In this document: positions 26,398 to 33,405 of the stretch, piece after piece
Numbering within the stretch: the first letter of the stretch is position 1
How the letters are laid out: every line of letters begins with the position of its first letter
Source of the DNA: a virus
DNA: 50,042 nt
IMG/VR virus record: IMGVR_UViG_3300025133_000164
Span: 1-50,042 of that record
Direction: 5' to 3' (one strand)
The notes under the pieces: generated by a model
Databases searched by the model: none
What the model saw: only the letters and a program-made list of their open reading frames with translations
Told to the model about the DNA's origin: nothing
Made by a program: the position numbers and the translations under genes

Positions 26398-26570
26398 CCG
26401 CCTTCGCTTCCGTGGACAAGCTGATGCTGCTCGTCATCCTGTGGTCGTCCTTCGGTGTCTGCCTGGGCATGGTCGGGGCCAACGTGGAGCGTCTCTTCAA
26501 GAGCAGCGCCGACAGTGAGGGCGAGTCGACCTACTTCCTGCTCGACAGGGGGAGTGATGGACGGGAGTGA
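26394..26570 (+). CDS. 58-residue single-span membrane protein
   Basis: ATG 26394 overlaps the previous stop (ATGA). Residues 9-27 (KLMLLVILWSSFGVCLGMVG) are a clear membrane segment; the C-terminal half is polar. It lies in a run of consecutive small genes of which several encode hydrophobic peptides. Could act on the host membrane; not recognised. Confidence 0.5.
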   Translation: MTAFASVDKLMLLVILWSSFGVCLGMVGANVERLFKSSADSEGESTYFLLDRGSDGRE

Positions 26571-26733
26571 CCAGCTGGTCCTGGCGCTGGCACTGGTAGT
26601 GGTGCTCCTCTTCGGGTGGGCATGGTCGACCCAAGCTGAGTGCGTCCAGGCTTGCCTCCCCTACCGGGGAGAGGCGCACACCTTCGGGTGCTTCTGCGAC
26701 ACGACCAAGCGCCAGTCTCAAGGGCTGGACTGA
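26557..26733 (+). CDS. 58-residue exported or membrane Cys-rich protein
   Basis: ATG 26557 lies within the end of the previous gene, after AGGGGGAG. Residues 6-24 are a membrane segment or uncleaved signal (LVLALALVVVLLFGWAW), followed by a short domain with four Cys (ECVQAC, then CFC). In the periplasm these could form two disulphides. A small secreted effector, superinfection-exclusion or lysis-control peptide is possible, but nothing proves it. Confidence 0.5.
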   Translation: MDGSDQLVLALALVVVLLFGWAWSTQAECVQACLPYRGEAHTFGCFCDTTKRQSQGLD

Positions 26734-26742
26734 GACGGGAGA

Positions 26743-26774
26743 GCAGGGGGCTACGCTACGGCGTGGCTCCCTGC
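26743..26774 (+). promoter_or_regulatory. 14-bp hairpin with TACG tetraloop
   Basis: GCAGGGGGCTACGC (26743-26756) pairs fully with GCGTGGCTCCCTGC (26761-26774), counting two G-T pairs, around TACG. UNCG loops are exceptionally stable in RNA. It is followed by CTTCTCGCCTCTACTACTGG and the ribosome site of the next gene. It lacks a proper T-run. Confidence 0.6.
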
Positions 26775-26806
26775 CTTCTCGCCTCTACTACTGGAAGGGA
26801 GAGAGC

Positions 26807-27103
26807 ATGAAGAACATCGAAGTCGTGCGCGCCTGGCTGGCTGGTCAGGCTGCTGTCAACGGCGGAGCAACCCTGCGTACGGACGGGCGCTCCCTGTGGA
26901 GCTACGATCTGCTCATTGGGGACAGCGCCGTCGGCGAGAGCCGACACTTCTGCCTGGACTACAGGGGAGAGGTGTCCCACACCACGTCGTGTCACATCTG
27001 GCTGTGTGTGCGGCTGAGCGTCCCGCTCATCAAGCCGCCCCGGTTCCTGGTGGAGCAAGCGAAGAGCCAGCTGTCAACGGACTGGCCCATGGAGGTGAAG
27101 TGA
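26807..27103 (+). CDS. hypothetical protein
   Basis: 98 residues from ATG 26807 with AAGGGAGAGAG upstream. An alpha/beta composition with central strands (SLWSYDLLIG, HFCLDYRG) and three Cys. Not recognised. Overlaps the next gene by one base. Confidence 0.5.
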   Translation: MKNIEVVRAWLAGQAAVNGGATLRTDGRSLWSYDLLIGDSAVGESRHFCLDYRGEVSHTTSCHIWLCVRLSVPLIKPPRFLVEQAKSQLSTDWPMEVK

Positions 27104-27501
27104 TGGCAGCCTACAGCAGCTGGGCCTACGAGGTGCAGGAGCCCAACCAGAACGTCGAGGTGAACGTCGACGTCGACGGCGAAGCTGAGATGGAGGTGGA
27201 CGGTGGTGACCTGGGCACACACAACGTGTGTGGTTCCGTCAGCCTCGTCGACGAGGACGCGAGCTACGTCAACAGCTGCACCGTGGAGTTCACCGCTGAG
27301 GAGGTGGCTCTCTGCCTGGGGTGGGAGGATGCAGTGGAACTGGCTGGTGAACTGCTCGTGGCTGCCATGCTGGAGAACGGGGTGAAGACCTACGCTGAGA
27401 TGCTGGAGCTTCTGGGGTCGGCGGCTGCCGGGTGCCTGGGCAACGGCATGGCGGAGGGTGTCGCTCACCTGGACGTGGGTGCGCTGGGTCCGAAGGGCTA
27501 A
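27103..27501 (+). CDS. acidic hypothetical protein
   Basis: 132 residues from ATG 27103 (TGATG). The first half is very acidic with a strand pattern VEVNVDVDGEAEMEVDGG; the second half is helical and Ala/Leu/Gly-rich. Strong negative charge could mean DNA mimicry, a known way to block DNA-binding host proteins, but this is speculation from charge alone. Confidence 0.5.
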   Translation: MAAYSSWAYEVQEPNQNVEVNVDVDGEAEMEVDGGDLGTHNVCGSVSLVDEDASYVNSCTVEFTAEEVALCLGWEDAVELAGELLVAAMLENGVKTYAEMLELLGSAAAGCLGNGMAEGVAHLDVGALGPKG

Positions 27502-27514
27502 GCCTGGGGTGGAC

Positions 27515-27547
27515 GAGAGAGTAGGGCTGGCTTGGCCCTACTCTTTC
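27515..27547 (+). promoter_or_regulatory. 14-bp hairpin upstream of MoxR-like gene
   Basis: GAGAGAGTAGGGC (27515-27527) pairs with GCCCTACTCTTTC (27535-27547), one or two G-T pairs, loop TGGCTTG. The following TTTCGCC gives a very short T-run, so a weak terminator is possible. The tail CGCCTGTCAACAGG matches that after the hairpin at 25846. Confidence 0.55.
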
Positions 27548-27615
27548 GCCTGTCAACAGGAACGTTGAACGGGTACAGCTGGCGCGGTGCTGGCTGTAAG
27601 AAGGGAGAGAGAAAG

Positions 27616-28749
27616 ATGAGCAAGACCCCCGATGTGGTCAACGCATTCGCACTGGCCGTCCAGGCTGGCGTCGCACCCTACGCCGAAGGTGAGCCCGGCA
27701 CTGCCAAGTCGGCGCTGCACGAGGCCATCGCCCGGCAGCTGGGCTTCCACCTGGAGCCCGTGGTGGCGTCGTTGTTGTTCGATTCGTCGGACGTCAACGG
27801 CATCAACTACGTCACGCCGGACGGTGGCCTGGGCCACGTCATGGCCCCGTTCGTACAGTCCTGCATGGACGCCTCGGCGGAAGGGCTGGTGCCCTGGATG
27901 TTCTTCGACGAACTGCCCACCGCTGCGCAGGCGGTGCGCGCTGGCCTGCTGCGTGTCGTGGTGCAGAAGGACGTCAACGGCATGGCTCTGCCGGAGGAGA
28001 TTCGCTTCTCCGCTGCCGGCAACCCGCTGGAGCAGGGCGAGGGAGGCAGCCGCCTCTCCGCTGCGATGGCGAACCGCTTCTGCCACCTGGACTGGAGCCT
28101 GCCGGCGGAGTGGCGTGTCTCCCAGATGATGGCGGGCTACCCCGACCCGCCCGTCACCCTGGTGCCCGAGGGGTGGGAGGAGTGGCTGGAAGAGGCACGC
28201 CTCCTGTCGGGACAGTTCATCCTGTCTCCGGCGGGGAGCGACCACTTCCAGAAGTGCCCCAGGGAGCGCAAGCTCCAGTCCGGAGCGTGGCCGTCGGGTC
28301 GCTCGTGGGAGAACGCGAACCGCTGCGTCGCAGCGTGCGCCTCCACGGGGCTGCTCGGTTCCATCGTGGAGTCCCTCCTGCTGGAGGGCTGCGTCGGGTC
28401 GGCAGCTGCGCAGCAGTTCCTCTCCTGGCGCAGGGAGTTGGCGCTGCCCGACCCCGAAGACGTGCTGCGCAAGCCTCGCGGCTGGGCTGCCGACCGGGGT
28501 GACCGTGTGCTCGTGACCCTCTTCGGTGTGGTGCGCGCGGTGGCGACATCGAAGACGCAGGACCGCTACGACGCAGCGTTCCAGGCGTGCCTGTTCGCGG
28601 AGCAGCAGGGCTTCCTCGACGTCGCAGCCATGGCCGCCGGCAAGCTGTGCGCGCTCCGCTCCCAGAAGGGAGGGAACGTGCTGGTGGCGAAGCCCAAGAT
28701 GCTGACCCCCTTCGTGCCCTTCCTCCGGCAGGCCGGGTTCATCGGATGA
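27616..28749 (+). CDS. MoxR-type AAA+ ATPase
   Basis: 377 residues. ATG 27616 is chosen for GGGAGAGAGAAAG upstream. Walker A is GEPGTAKS (25-32), Walker B is MFFDEL (Asp98, Glu99), the sensor-1 Asn is in AAGNP (136), and an arginine is in MANRFCHLDW (154), the signature of the AAA_5/MoxR clade to which RavA, NorQ, CbbQ and CobS also belong. Such ATPases act as hexamers that remodel a target through a VWA-domain partner. A VWA gene lies one gene downstream, which strongly supports a functional pair. The C-terminal part (after 220) is helical. Confidence 0.8.
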   Translation: MSKTPDVVNAFALAVQAGVAPYAEGEPGTAKSALHEAIARQLGFHLEPVVASLLFDSSDVNGINYVTPDGGLGHVMAPFVQSCMDASAEGLVPWMFFDELPTAAQAVRAGLLRVVVQKDVNGMALPEEIRFSAAGNPLEQGEGGSRLSAAMANRFCHLDWSLPAEWRVSQMMAGYPDPPVTLVPEGWEEWLEEARLLSGQFILSPAGSDHFQKCPRERKLQSGAWPSGRSWENANRCVAACASTGLLGSIVESLLLEGCVGSAAAQQFLSWRRELALPDPEDVLRKPRGWAADRGDRVLVTLFGVVRAVATSKTQDRYDAAFQACLFAEQQGFLDVAAMAAGKLCALRSQKGGNVLVAKPKMLTPFVPFLRQAGFIG

Positions 28750-28817
28750 CGACCGTGGGTGTGACCATCGCCGTGGTGTGTGCCGGCTGCTTGCTGCTGG
28801 CCTGCTTCACGGACTGA
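28746..28817 (+). CDS. 23-residue membrane peptide
   Basis: ATG 28746 overlaps the stop of the MoxR-like gene (ATGA), so it would be translated by coupling. Sequence MTTVGVTIAVVCAGCLLLAC is almost wholly hydrophobic. It may be a membrane peptide that tethers or regulates the ATPase system, or a chance frame. A similar coupled 25-residue peptide follows the other ATPase at 43773. Confidence 0.4.
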   Translation: MTTVGVTIAVVCAGCLLLACFTD

Positions 28818-28826
28818 TGTAGTCGG

Positions 28827-28858
28827 AGAGGGACAGGTCCTTCGGGGTCTGTCCTTCT
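28827..28858 (+). promoter_or_regulatory. 14-bp hairpin with TTCG tetraloop
   Basis: AGAGGGACAGGTCC (28827-28840) pairs with GGGTCTGTCCTTCT (28845-28858) around TTCG, with three G-T pairs. Another UNCG-capped stem at the head of a gene; the tail GGTCTGCAACAGG follows. Confidence 0.6.
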
Positions 28859-28881
28859 GGTCTGCAACAGGAGCAACCCCG

Positions 28882-29676
28882 ATGGGTGACAAGAGAGACT
28901 ACTTCCACCCCCCTGTGATGGGGCAGGTCAAGCACTGGACCATGGGTGTGGGCAAGCGCAAGCTTCGGCGTGCGCTGCGTCAGATGGACAAGCCCGACCA
29001 GCAATGGCGTGTCCGCTGCGAGGCTGGTGCCTGGGAGAAGCGCCTGTCCCACGGAGGTGCCCGAACCGTGAGTGCGTGGGTGACCGCCCTGAAGGAAGAC
29101 GGCACTGTCCAGGGGCAGAACCACACCATCACCCTGTGGCGTTCGGGCAAGCTGACCTCCTGCTGTGGCTTCGCCGGCCCTCGCTGTCGGGAGGTGCTGG
29201 GTGCGTGGCGTGCAACGCTGCACGCTGCCAGTTGGGACCGGAAGAAGGAAGCCGCTGCCCTCCCCAAGAAGATGCGGGAAGCAGCCCTCCTTCTCGGGGC
29301 CACACGCCCCAAGGGGCTGAAGGACCGGAGTGAACCGACCAGGAGTGAGGCTCTTTGGAACCAGCCCTACAACCTGGGAAGGTGGGCGCGGGCCAGGGGG
29401 CTGTTCGGCCGCGGCCCGTTGAGCAAGCGCCTGTTCATCGAGGTGGTACGGCACGGCATGTACCGGATGCCCGTCATGTTCTCCGACCTGTTCACGCGCT
29501 GCGGTGGGACGGTGGTGCGTGCTGACTGGAGTAACGGCGTCTGCCTCGTGGACCCGCTGGGATCTGGAGGGTCTGCGGGCTGGGTGTGGGCAGACATCGT
29601 GCCCGACGGTGAAGGCAGCCACATCATCGTGGTCCGGAAGCTGCCACCGGCAGGTGGTGCGGCGTTGAAGTTCTGA
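28882..29676 (+). CDS. hypothetical protein between MoxR and VWA genes
   Basis: 264 residues. ATG 28882 is preferred (CAGGAG ten bases upstream and directly after the hairpin). The protein is basic, with an N-terminal domain holding SCCGFAGPRC and a C-terminal beta-rich domain (VMFSDLFTRCGGTVVRADWSN). It could be the third component or the substrate of the MoxR-VWA pair. No family recognised. Confidence 0.55.
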   Translation: MGDKRDYFHPPVMGQVKHWTMGVGKRKLRRALRQMDKPDQQWRVRCEAGAWEKRLSHGGARTVSAWVTALKEDGTVQGQNHTITLWRSGKLTSCCGFAGPRCREVLGAWRATLHAASWDRKKEAAALPKKMREAALLLGATRPKGLKDRSEPTRSEALWNQPYNLGRWARARGLFGRGPLSKRLFIEVVRHGMYRMPVMFSDLFTRCGGTVVRADWSNGVCLVDPLGSGGSAGWVWADIVPDGEGSHIIVVRKLPPAGGAALKF

Positions 29677-29685
29677 AGCTGGACA

Positions 29686-29723
29686 AGAGGGAAGCAGGTG
29701 GGGTGACCTGCCTGCTTCCTTCT
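29686..29723 (+). promoter_or_regulatory. 13-bp hairpin upstream of VWA gene
   Basis: AGAGGGAAGCAGG (29686-29698) pairs with CCTGCTTCCTTCT (29711-29723) with one G-T pair. The arms close with the same AGAG...TTCT pair as the hairpin at 28827. The ATG of the VWA gene follows 27 bases later, after GGAAGGAGAGG. Confidence 0.55.
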
Positions 29724-29750
29724 GGCCCAACATCGGGAAGGAGAGGAAGA

Positions 29751-31268
29751 ATGTCCTTGCAGATCGATACCACCCAGCTGCGCCCGGCGAAGCCGTGGCC
29801 CACGGAGATGCAGGTCGCACGCATCCGAGCACAGAAGGTCTACCCGTTCTTGTCGGACTGGCTGTTCAGTGTGTCGCTCATCGTGTCGGAGCAGGTCGCG
29901 CTCCCTCGTGGAGAAGGCAAGCCGCCCCAGCCCACGATGGCGTGCGATGCGTACGGTCGGGTGTACGTGCACCCCAGCCTGCTGACGGGCGACGACGCCT
30001 GGGACCGGGACGTCCTGGGTGGTGTCCTGCTCCACGAGATCGGACACCTCGTCCGTGACCACGCCAAGCGTGGAGCGAAGGCAGTGTGGCAAGGAGTGCG
30101 CGTGCACCCCACCGTCTACAACATCGCCGCCGACGGCGAGATGAACACGGGCCTGGAGCGTGACGGTGCGAAGCTGCCGGATTGGGGCGTGTTCCCCGGA
30201 CGGATGGCACCGGACGGAGGGGAGACTCTCCTCTCCGATGCTGTTCCGGGGCTCCTGGCTGAGCAGTACGTCGACCACATCATGAAGAAGCTCCAGCAGC
30301 AGGTGCAGCAGGGTGGGGCGACGGGTGACTCCGACGATCCCAACGCCGTGCCCGTGCCCATGCCGGGGGGGTCGGGTGGCGGCGCTTCCTGCCCGAAGGG
30401 TGAGGGTGCGAGCGGAGGTGAGTGCGGCTCCGGGGGTGGCGGTGAGAAGCAGCCGTGGGAACTGGACGCGCCGGGGCAGGGCTCATCTGATGGTGAGTCA
30501 GACTCATCTGATAGTGAGCCTGGGGGTTCGTCGGAGCAGGGTCGTCAGTCCCTGCGCGACCAGCTGAAGAGCCAGCAGGACCCGACGGGTGGGATGTCCG
30601 AACAGGAGATGGACACCCTGCGCAGGGTGACGGCGGGCAAGGTCCAGCAGTGGGCGAAGGGTCGCGGCCACGGTGCCGGTAGCTGGTCCATGTGGGCTGA
30701 CTCCGTGCTGGAGGAGCCCCCCGTCTCGCCGGAGGAACTGCTGCGCGACGCGCTGAACCAGGCCAGGGAGTGGGCGTCGGGTCGGGGTGACTTCACCTTC
30801 GGACGCATGCCCCACCGGCGCAGGGTGGTGGGCGGTGGTGGCATCGTGCCCCCCGGTGTCGTGCGCCCCGTGCCCCGTGTCATCCTGATGGTAGACACGT
30901 CCGGTTCCATGGGTGGCGACGGGCCGCAGGTGCTGGGCTGGGTCGATGCCTTCTGCCGTGAGTCGGCGACCCCCGTGGAGATCTTCTGCGTGGACTACGA
31001 CGTGAAGAGCACGGGTATGCAGAACGTGTCGGACGTGAGCGATGTCCAGTGGACGGGCGGCGGTGGCACCGACATGCGGGTGGGGTTCCAGTACCTGATG
31101 AAGACGGGGAACATCCCCGATGTCCTCGTGGTGGTGACCGACGGCTACACCCCGTGGCCCGCACGGGAGCCCGGCTTCCGCACGGTCATCGCCCTGACCC
31201 AGGACAGCGGCTCCCACTACAAGCCCCCCTCGTGGGCGGACGTGGTGGAGTGCAAGGAGAAGGTGTGA
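29751..31268 (+). CDS. DUF2201-like metallopeptidase region plus VWA domain
   Basis: 505 residues from ATG 29751. The N-terminal domain has HEIGH (95-99), a zinc-peptidase motif, and NIAADGEMN (about 124-132), typical of the DUF2201 N-terminal family. A low-complexity Gly/Ser/Asp/Gln linker covers about 185-290. The VWA domain (about 375-500) has a complete MIDAS metal site: DTSGS (Asp382, Ser384, Ser386), Thr440 in GGGGTD, Asp464 in VVTDG. DUF2201-type proteins are usually encoded next to a MoxR ATPase, as here (27616). The pair probably recognises and remodels or cleaves a protein target. Whether the peptidase is active is unknown. Confidence 0.8.
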   Translation: MSLQIDTTQLRPAKPWPTEMQVARIRAQKVYPFLSDWLFSVSLIVSEQVALPRGEGKPPQPTMACDAYGRVYVHPSLLTGDDAWDRDVLGGVLLHEIGHLVRDHAKRGAKAVWQGVRVHPTVYNIAADGEMNTGLERDGAKLPDWGVFPGRMAPDGGETLLSDAVPGLLAEQYVDHIMKKLQQQVQQGGATGDSDDPNAVPVPMPGGSGGGASCPKGEGASGGECGSGGGGEKQPWELDAPGQGSSDGESDSSDSEPGGSSEQGRQSLRDQLKSQQDPTGGMSEQEMDTLRRVTAGKVQQWAKGRGHGAGSWSMWADSVLEEPPVSPEELLRDALNQAREWASGRGDFTFGRMPHRRRVVGGGGIVPPGVVRPVPRVILMVDTSGSMGGDGPQVLGWVDAFCRESATPVEIFCVDYDVKSTGMQNVSDVSDVQWTGGGGTDMRVGFQYLMKTGNIPDVLVVVTDGYTPWPAREPGFRTVIALTQDSGSHYKPPSWADVVECKEKV

Positions 31269-31525
31269 GTACCAAGCCCGAGGTCATCCTGCTGTCCCGC
31301 AACTACAGCTGGGTGGTGGAGTGGAGCTGGCCGGGGCTCCGGTGGGTGTTCTCCGGCGCTTCCTTCCGGGAGCCTACTCTGGAGGAGAAGGTCCGGCTTC
31401 CCTCCCACCCCGGCCGACCTAAGGGTGTGGACAGGACGGCGTGGAGTATCGAAGTCCTGCGCCAGCACGGGTGGGAAGCCGAAGCAACGGAAGCCGCGCT
31501 CCTCCTCCTGAACAACAGCCTGTGA
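31265..31525 (+). CDS. hypothetical protein
   Basis: 86 residues. GTG 31265 overlaps the VWA stop (GTGA) and has AAGGAGAAG before it. Trp-rich N-terminus (WVVEWSWPGLRWVFSG) and a helical end. Translationally coupled to the VWA gene, so it may belong to the same system. Not recognised. Confidence 0.5.
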   Translation: MSTKPEVILLSRNYSWVVEWSWPGLRWVFSGASFREPTLEEKVRLPSHPGRPKGVDRTAWSIEVLRQHGWEAEATEAALLLLNNSL

Positions 31526-31531
31526 CGACTC

Positions 31532-31582
31532 AGCCCTGTCCGTCTGCCACCTCCCTTCCTTTCTGGGTGGACGGGCAGGGCT
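31532..31582 (+). promoter_or_regulatory. long hairpin
   Basis: AGCCCTGTCCGTCT (31532-31545) pairs with GGACGGGCAGGGCT (31569-31582) with two G-T pairs and inner extension. It lies seven bases after a stop codon and 22 before the next gene, the last of the series of hairpins in this tract. Confidence 0.5.
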
Positions 31583-31604
31583 TCGCCGCTACAAGGATGC
31601 ACTG

Positions 31605-31910
31605 ATGCTTCATCGTGGACCCCCCCACTTCTACGTCGTGCTCGACTTCCGGGACGATGACATGCGCTCCAACGCCCACGCCTACGTGTGCTGGGGCCTG
31701 ACCTTCGAAGAGACAGGCGGCTACGGTGGCGGCACCGATGCCTGGATGGTGGACGACGCCAAGCTGGAGTCGGTCCCCAAGCTGGGAGAGGCTGGCTTCT
31801 GGATGGGCGAGGAGCCGGAACGTGAGTGGTGGGATCGGGAGATCCAGCCACTGCTGACGGAAGAGAAGAAGGTGGAGCTGGCCTTGCAGCTGCTGGGGAG
31901 GCTGACGTGA
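31605..31910 (+). CDS. hypothetical protein
   Basis: 101 residues from ATG 31605 with AAGGA upstream; ATG 31597 is in another frame. Acidic, Trp- and Gly-containing, ends in a charged helix. Overlaps the next gene as GTGA. Not recognised. Confidence 0.5.
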   Translation: MLHRGPPHFYVVLDFRDDDMRSNAHAYVCWGLTFEETGGYGGGTDAWMVDDAKLESVPKLGEAGFWMGEEPEREWWDREIQPLLTEEKKVELALQLLGRLT

Positions 31911-32281
31911 GCTTCAAGTACAACCCACAGGACTGCGCCATCGTCGTCCGTCGAGACCTGAAGTGGAGCCCCGCCAACACGTACGCCGTGACCGTCAGCC
32001 GCTGGGCATGGAAGAGGCCGGGGTATAGCAGACCCGGCTGGCTCCTGTGCGGCCCTTCGATCGAGGCCAAGACCATCACCGAAGCCCGCGTGCTCGCGGC
32101 ACGTATGGCTACGACGTACTCCCTCCCGAAGCTGAGGACCATGATCCCTCCCCGGAAGGAGATGGAGATCAGGCAGCGGCTGGGCGGCCCCCTATTCCCC
32201 TCGTGGTTCGAACAGCTGGACTGGGAGCACAAGCTCATCGAGTACCAGCTGATGCAGCTGGTGGAGGGCCTGGATGTCTGA
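31907..32281 (+). CDS. hypothetical protein
   Basis: 124 residues. GTG 31907 overlaps the previous stop. Strands followed by a helix (YAVTVSRWAWK, ITEARVLAARMATTY), then a helical C-terminal third. The strand-helix layout recalls other small proteins of this genome (41663, 41986). Not recognised. Confidence 0.5.
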   Translation: MSFKYNPQDCAIVVRRDLKWSPANTYAVTVSRWAWKRPGYSRPGWLLCGPSIEAKTITEARVLAARMATTYSLPKLRTMIPPRKEMEIRQRLGGPLFPSWFEQLDWEHKLIEYQLMQLVEGLDV

Positions 32282-32314
32282 CAGGTACAAGACTACTTGA
32301 AAGGAGAGAAGAAG

Positions 32315-33178
32315 ATGCAAGACAAGAAGACGCTTCAAGTCACCGGTGCCGTGACCCTCTGGTCGCTGTCCGCCTACACGGCGTACGGCCCCATCGCCCA
32401 AGCCTGGTCCGACCTGGGACTGGAGAGGCTGGTGCCTCGCAGGTCGACGCTGACCGACGCAGTGTCGTGGGCACTGCGCTCGTCCTTCTCGGAGCAGCGC
32501 TTCCTCGTCCGCGCCCTGCCCGGTGGGTGGAGTGTGCAGGAGGAGCAGGTCATCGACGGTGGGCTGGAGTACCGCGAGGTGTGCCGGGTCAAGCTCGATG
32601 CCCGGACCACGGTGGAGACGGACTACTTCACGCTGGGCTCCGGCGCTGACGAGAGCACCATCGAGCGTGTCGTCAAGACGGTGACCTTGGCTACCCGGGC
32701 GCTGGGCTCCGTCCCCCGGAAGCATGTGACGGCTGCGCTCGTGTCGCTGGTCCGCTCGTGCGGCGGCATCCCTCTCCGTGACCGGGGTGGCGTCTACTAC
32801 ATGCCCGAGTGGGGCATGGAGAAGTGGGAGAAGGCAGCAGCTGCCGTCGAGAAGGCAGCCATGACGGGGAGCAACTCCATCTACCTGCTCCGTGTGAAGA
32901 AGGACGCCGACGGTGCGCGTGCCATCATCGCAGCGCTGACCTCCGAGGTGTACTCCGAGATCAGCACCATGCGACAGGAGATCGAGGCCAAGGGACTGAG
33001 CGGCAGCGCGCTCACCCGACGCCAGTCCAAGGCACGGCGCGTGCTCTCCAAGGTGGAGAACTACGAGGAACTGCTGGGCTCGGAGATGGATCTGCTGCGC
33101 GCAGCGTGCGCCGAGGTCGAGCCCGACGCTGCGGCGGAAGCCCTGACCGAACTGGGTTCCCTGTTCGGCGACCTCTGA
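32315..33178 (+). CDS. hypothetical 287-residue protein, possible MoxR/VWA system partner
   Basis: ATG 32315 is chosen for AAGGAGAGAAG directly upstream. N-terminal alpha/beta part with a Tyr/Thr-rich region, middle with several short strands (GGVYYMPEWGMEKW), and a helical C-terminus (RRQSKARRVLSKVENYEELLGSEMDLL). It resembles the DUF6744-type proteins encoded near ATPase genes in some phages; this is from memory of composition and should be treated as tentative. Last larger gene of the accessory tract. Confidence 0.45.
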   Translation: MQDKKTLQVTGAVTLWSLSAYTAYGPIAQAWSDLGLERLVPRRSTLTDAVSWALRSSFSEQRFLVRALPGGWSVQEEQVIDGGLEYREVCRVKLDARTTVETDYFTLGSGADESTIERVVKTVTLATRALGSVPRKHVTAALVSLVRSCGGIPLRDRGGVYYMPEWGMEKWEKAAAAVEKAAMTGSNSIYLLRVKKDADGARAIIAALTSEVYSEISTMRQEIEAKGLSGSALTRRQSKARRVLSKVENYEELLGSEMDLLRAACAEVEPDAAAEALTELGSLFGDL

Positions 33179-33270
33179 TGGGCCTGCGGCAGGGGAGGGC
33201 TGGCGCGTGCATCCTCGACACGCCTGAGGATCCGTACTTCAAACAGCGAACGCTGACCTTGGAGCTGTGA
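33178..33270 (+). CDS. 30-residue peptide
   Basis: ATG 33178 overlaps the previous stop (TGATG) and the frame ends at 33270. The peptide has a basic start and ends TLTLEL. No ribosome site other than coupling. Could be a minor product or chance frame. Confidence 0.35.
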   Translation: MGLRQGRAGACILDTPEDPYFKQRTLTLEL

Positions 33271-33347
33271 TGAAGATCGTACGGCACCGATCCGACCGCC
33301 GACGTAAGGAAGCGGATCGTAAGCGGCGCGCCGAAGAGGCCAGCTGA
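33270..33347 (+). CDS. 25-residue highly basic peptide
   Basis: ATG 33270 overlaps the previous stop. Thirteen of 25 residues are Arg, Lys or His (MKIVRHRSDRRRKEADRKRR), so it should bind RNA or DNA. It lies right before the repeat-rich non-coding region. Such coupled small basic peptides are often overlooked. Confidence 0.4.
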   Translation: MKIVRHRSDRRRKEADRKRRAEEAS

Positions 33348-33405
33348 TAGTGGTCAGTCGGTAGGACCCCTGAAATTGAGTGACTTCCATATCGCGCAAG
33401 CCCTT

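Noticed and set aside
27616-28749. Reading the MoxR-like ATPase as a sigma-54 enhancer-binding activator that would serve the promoter at 24741
   Set aside because: No GAFTGA loop or C-terminal helix-turn-helix is present and the Walker and sensor motifs are those of the MoxR clade.
30482-30520. Short direct repeat TCATCTGAT inside the VWA gene
   Set aside because: It encodes part of the Ser/Asp-rich linker and is explained by low-complexity coding sequence.
27616-31268. Interpretation of the ATPase and VWA pair as cobaltochelatase CobS/CobT
   Set aside because: The VWA protein carries an N-terminal HEIGH peptidase region of DUF2201 type, unlike CobT, and no cobalamin genes are near; kept only as a distant alternative.
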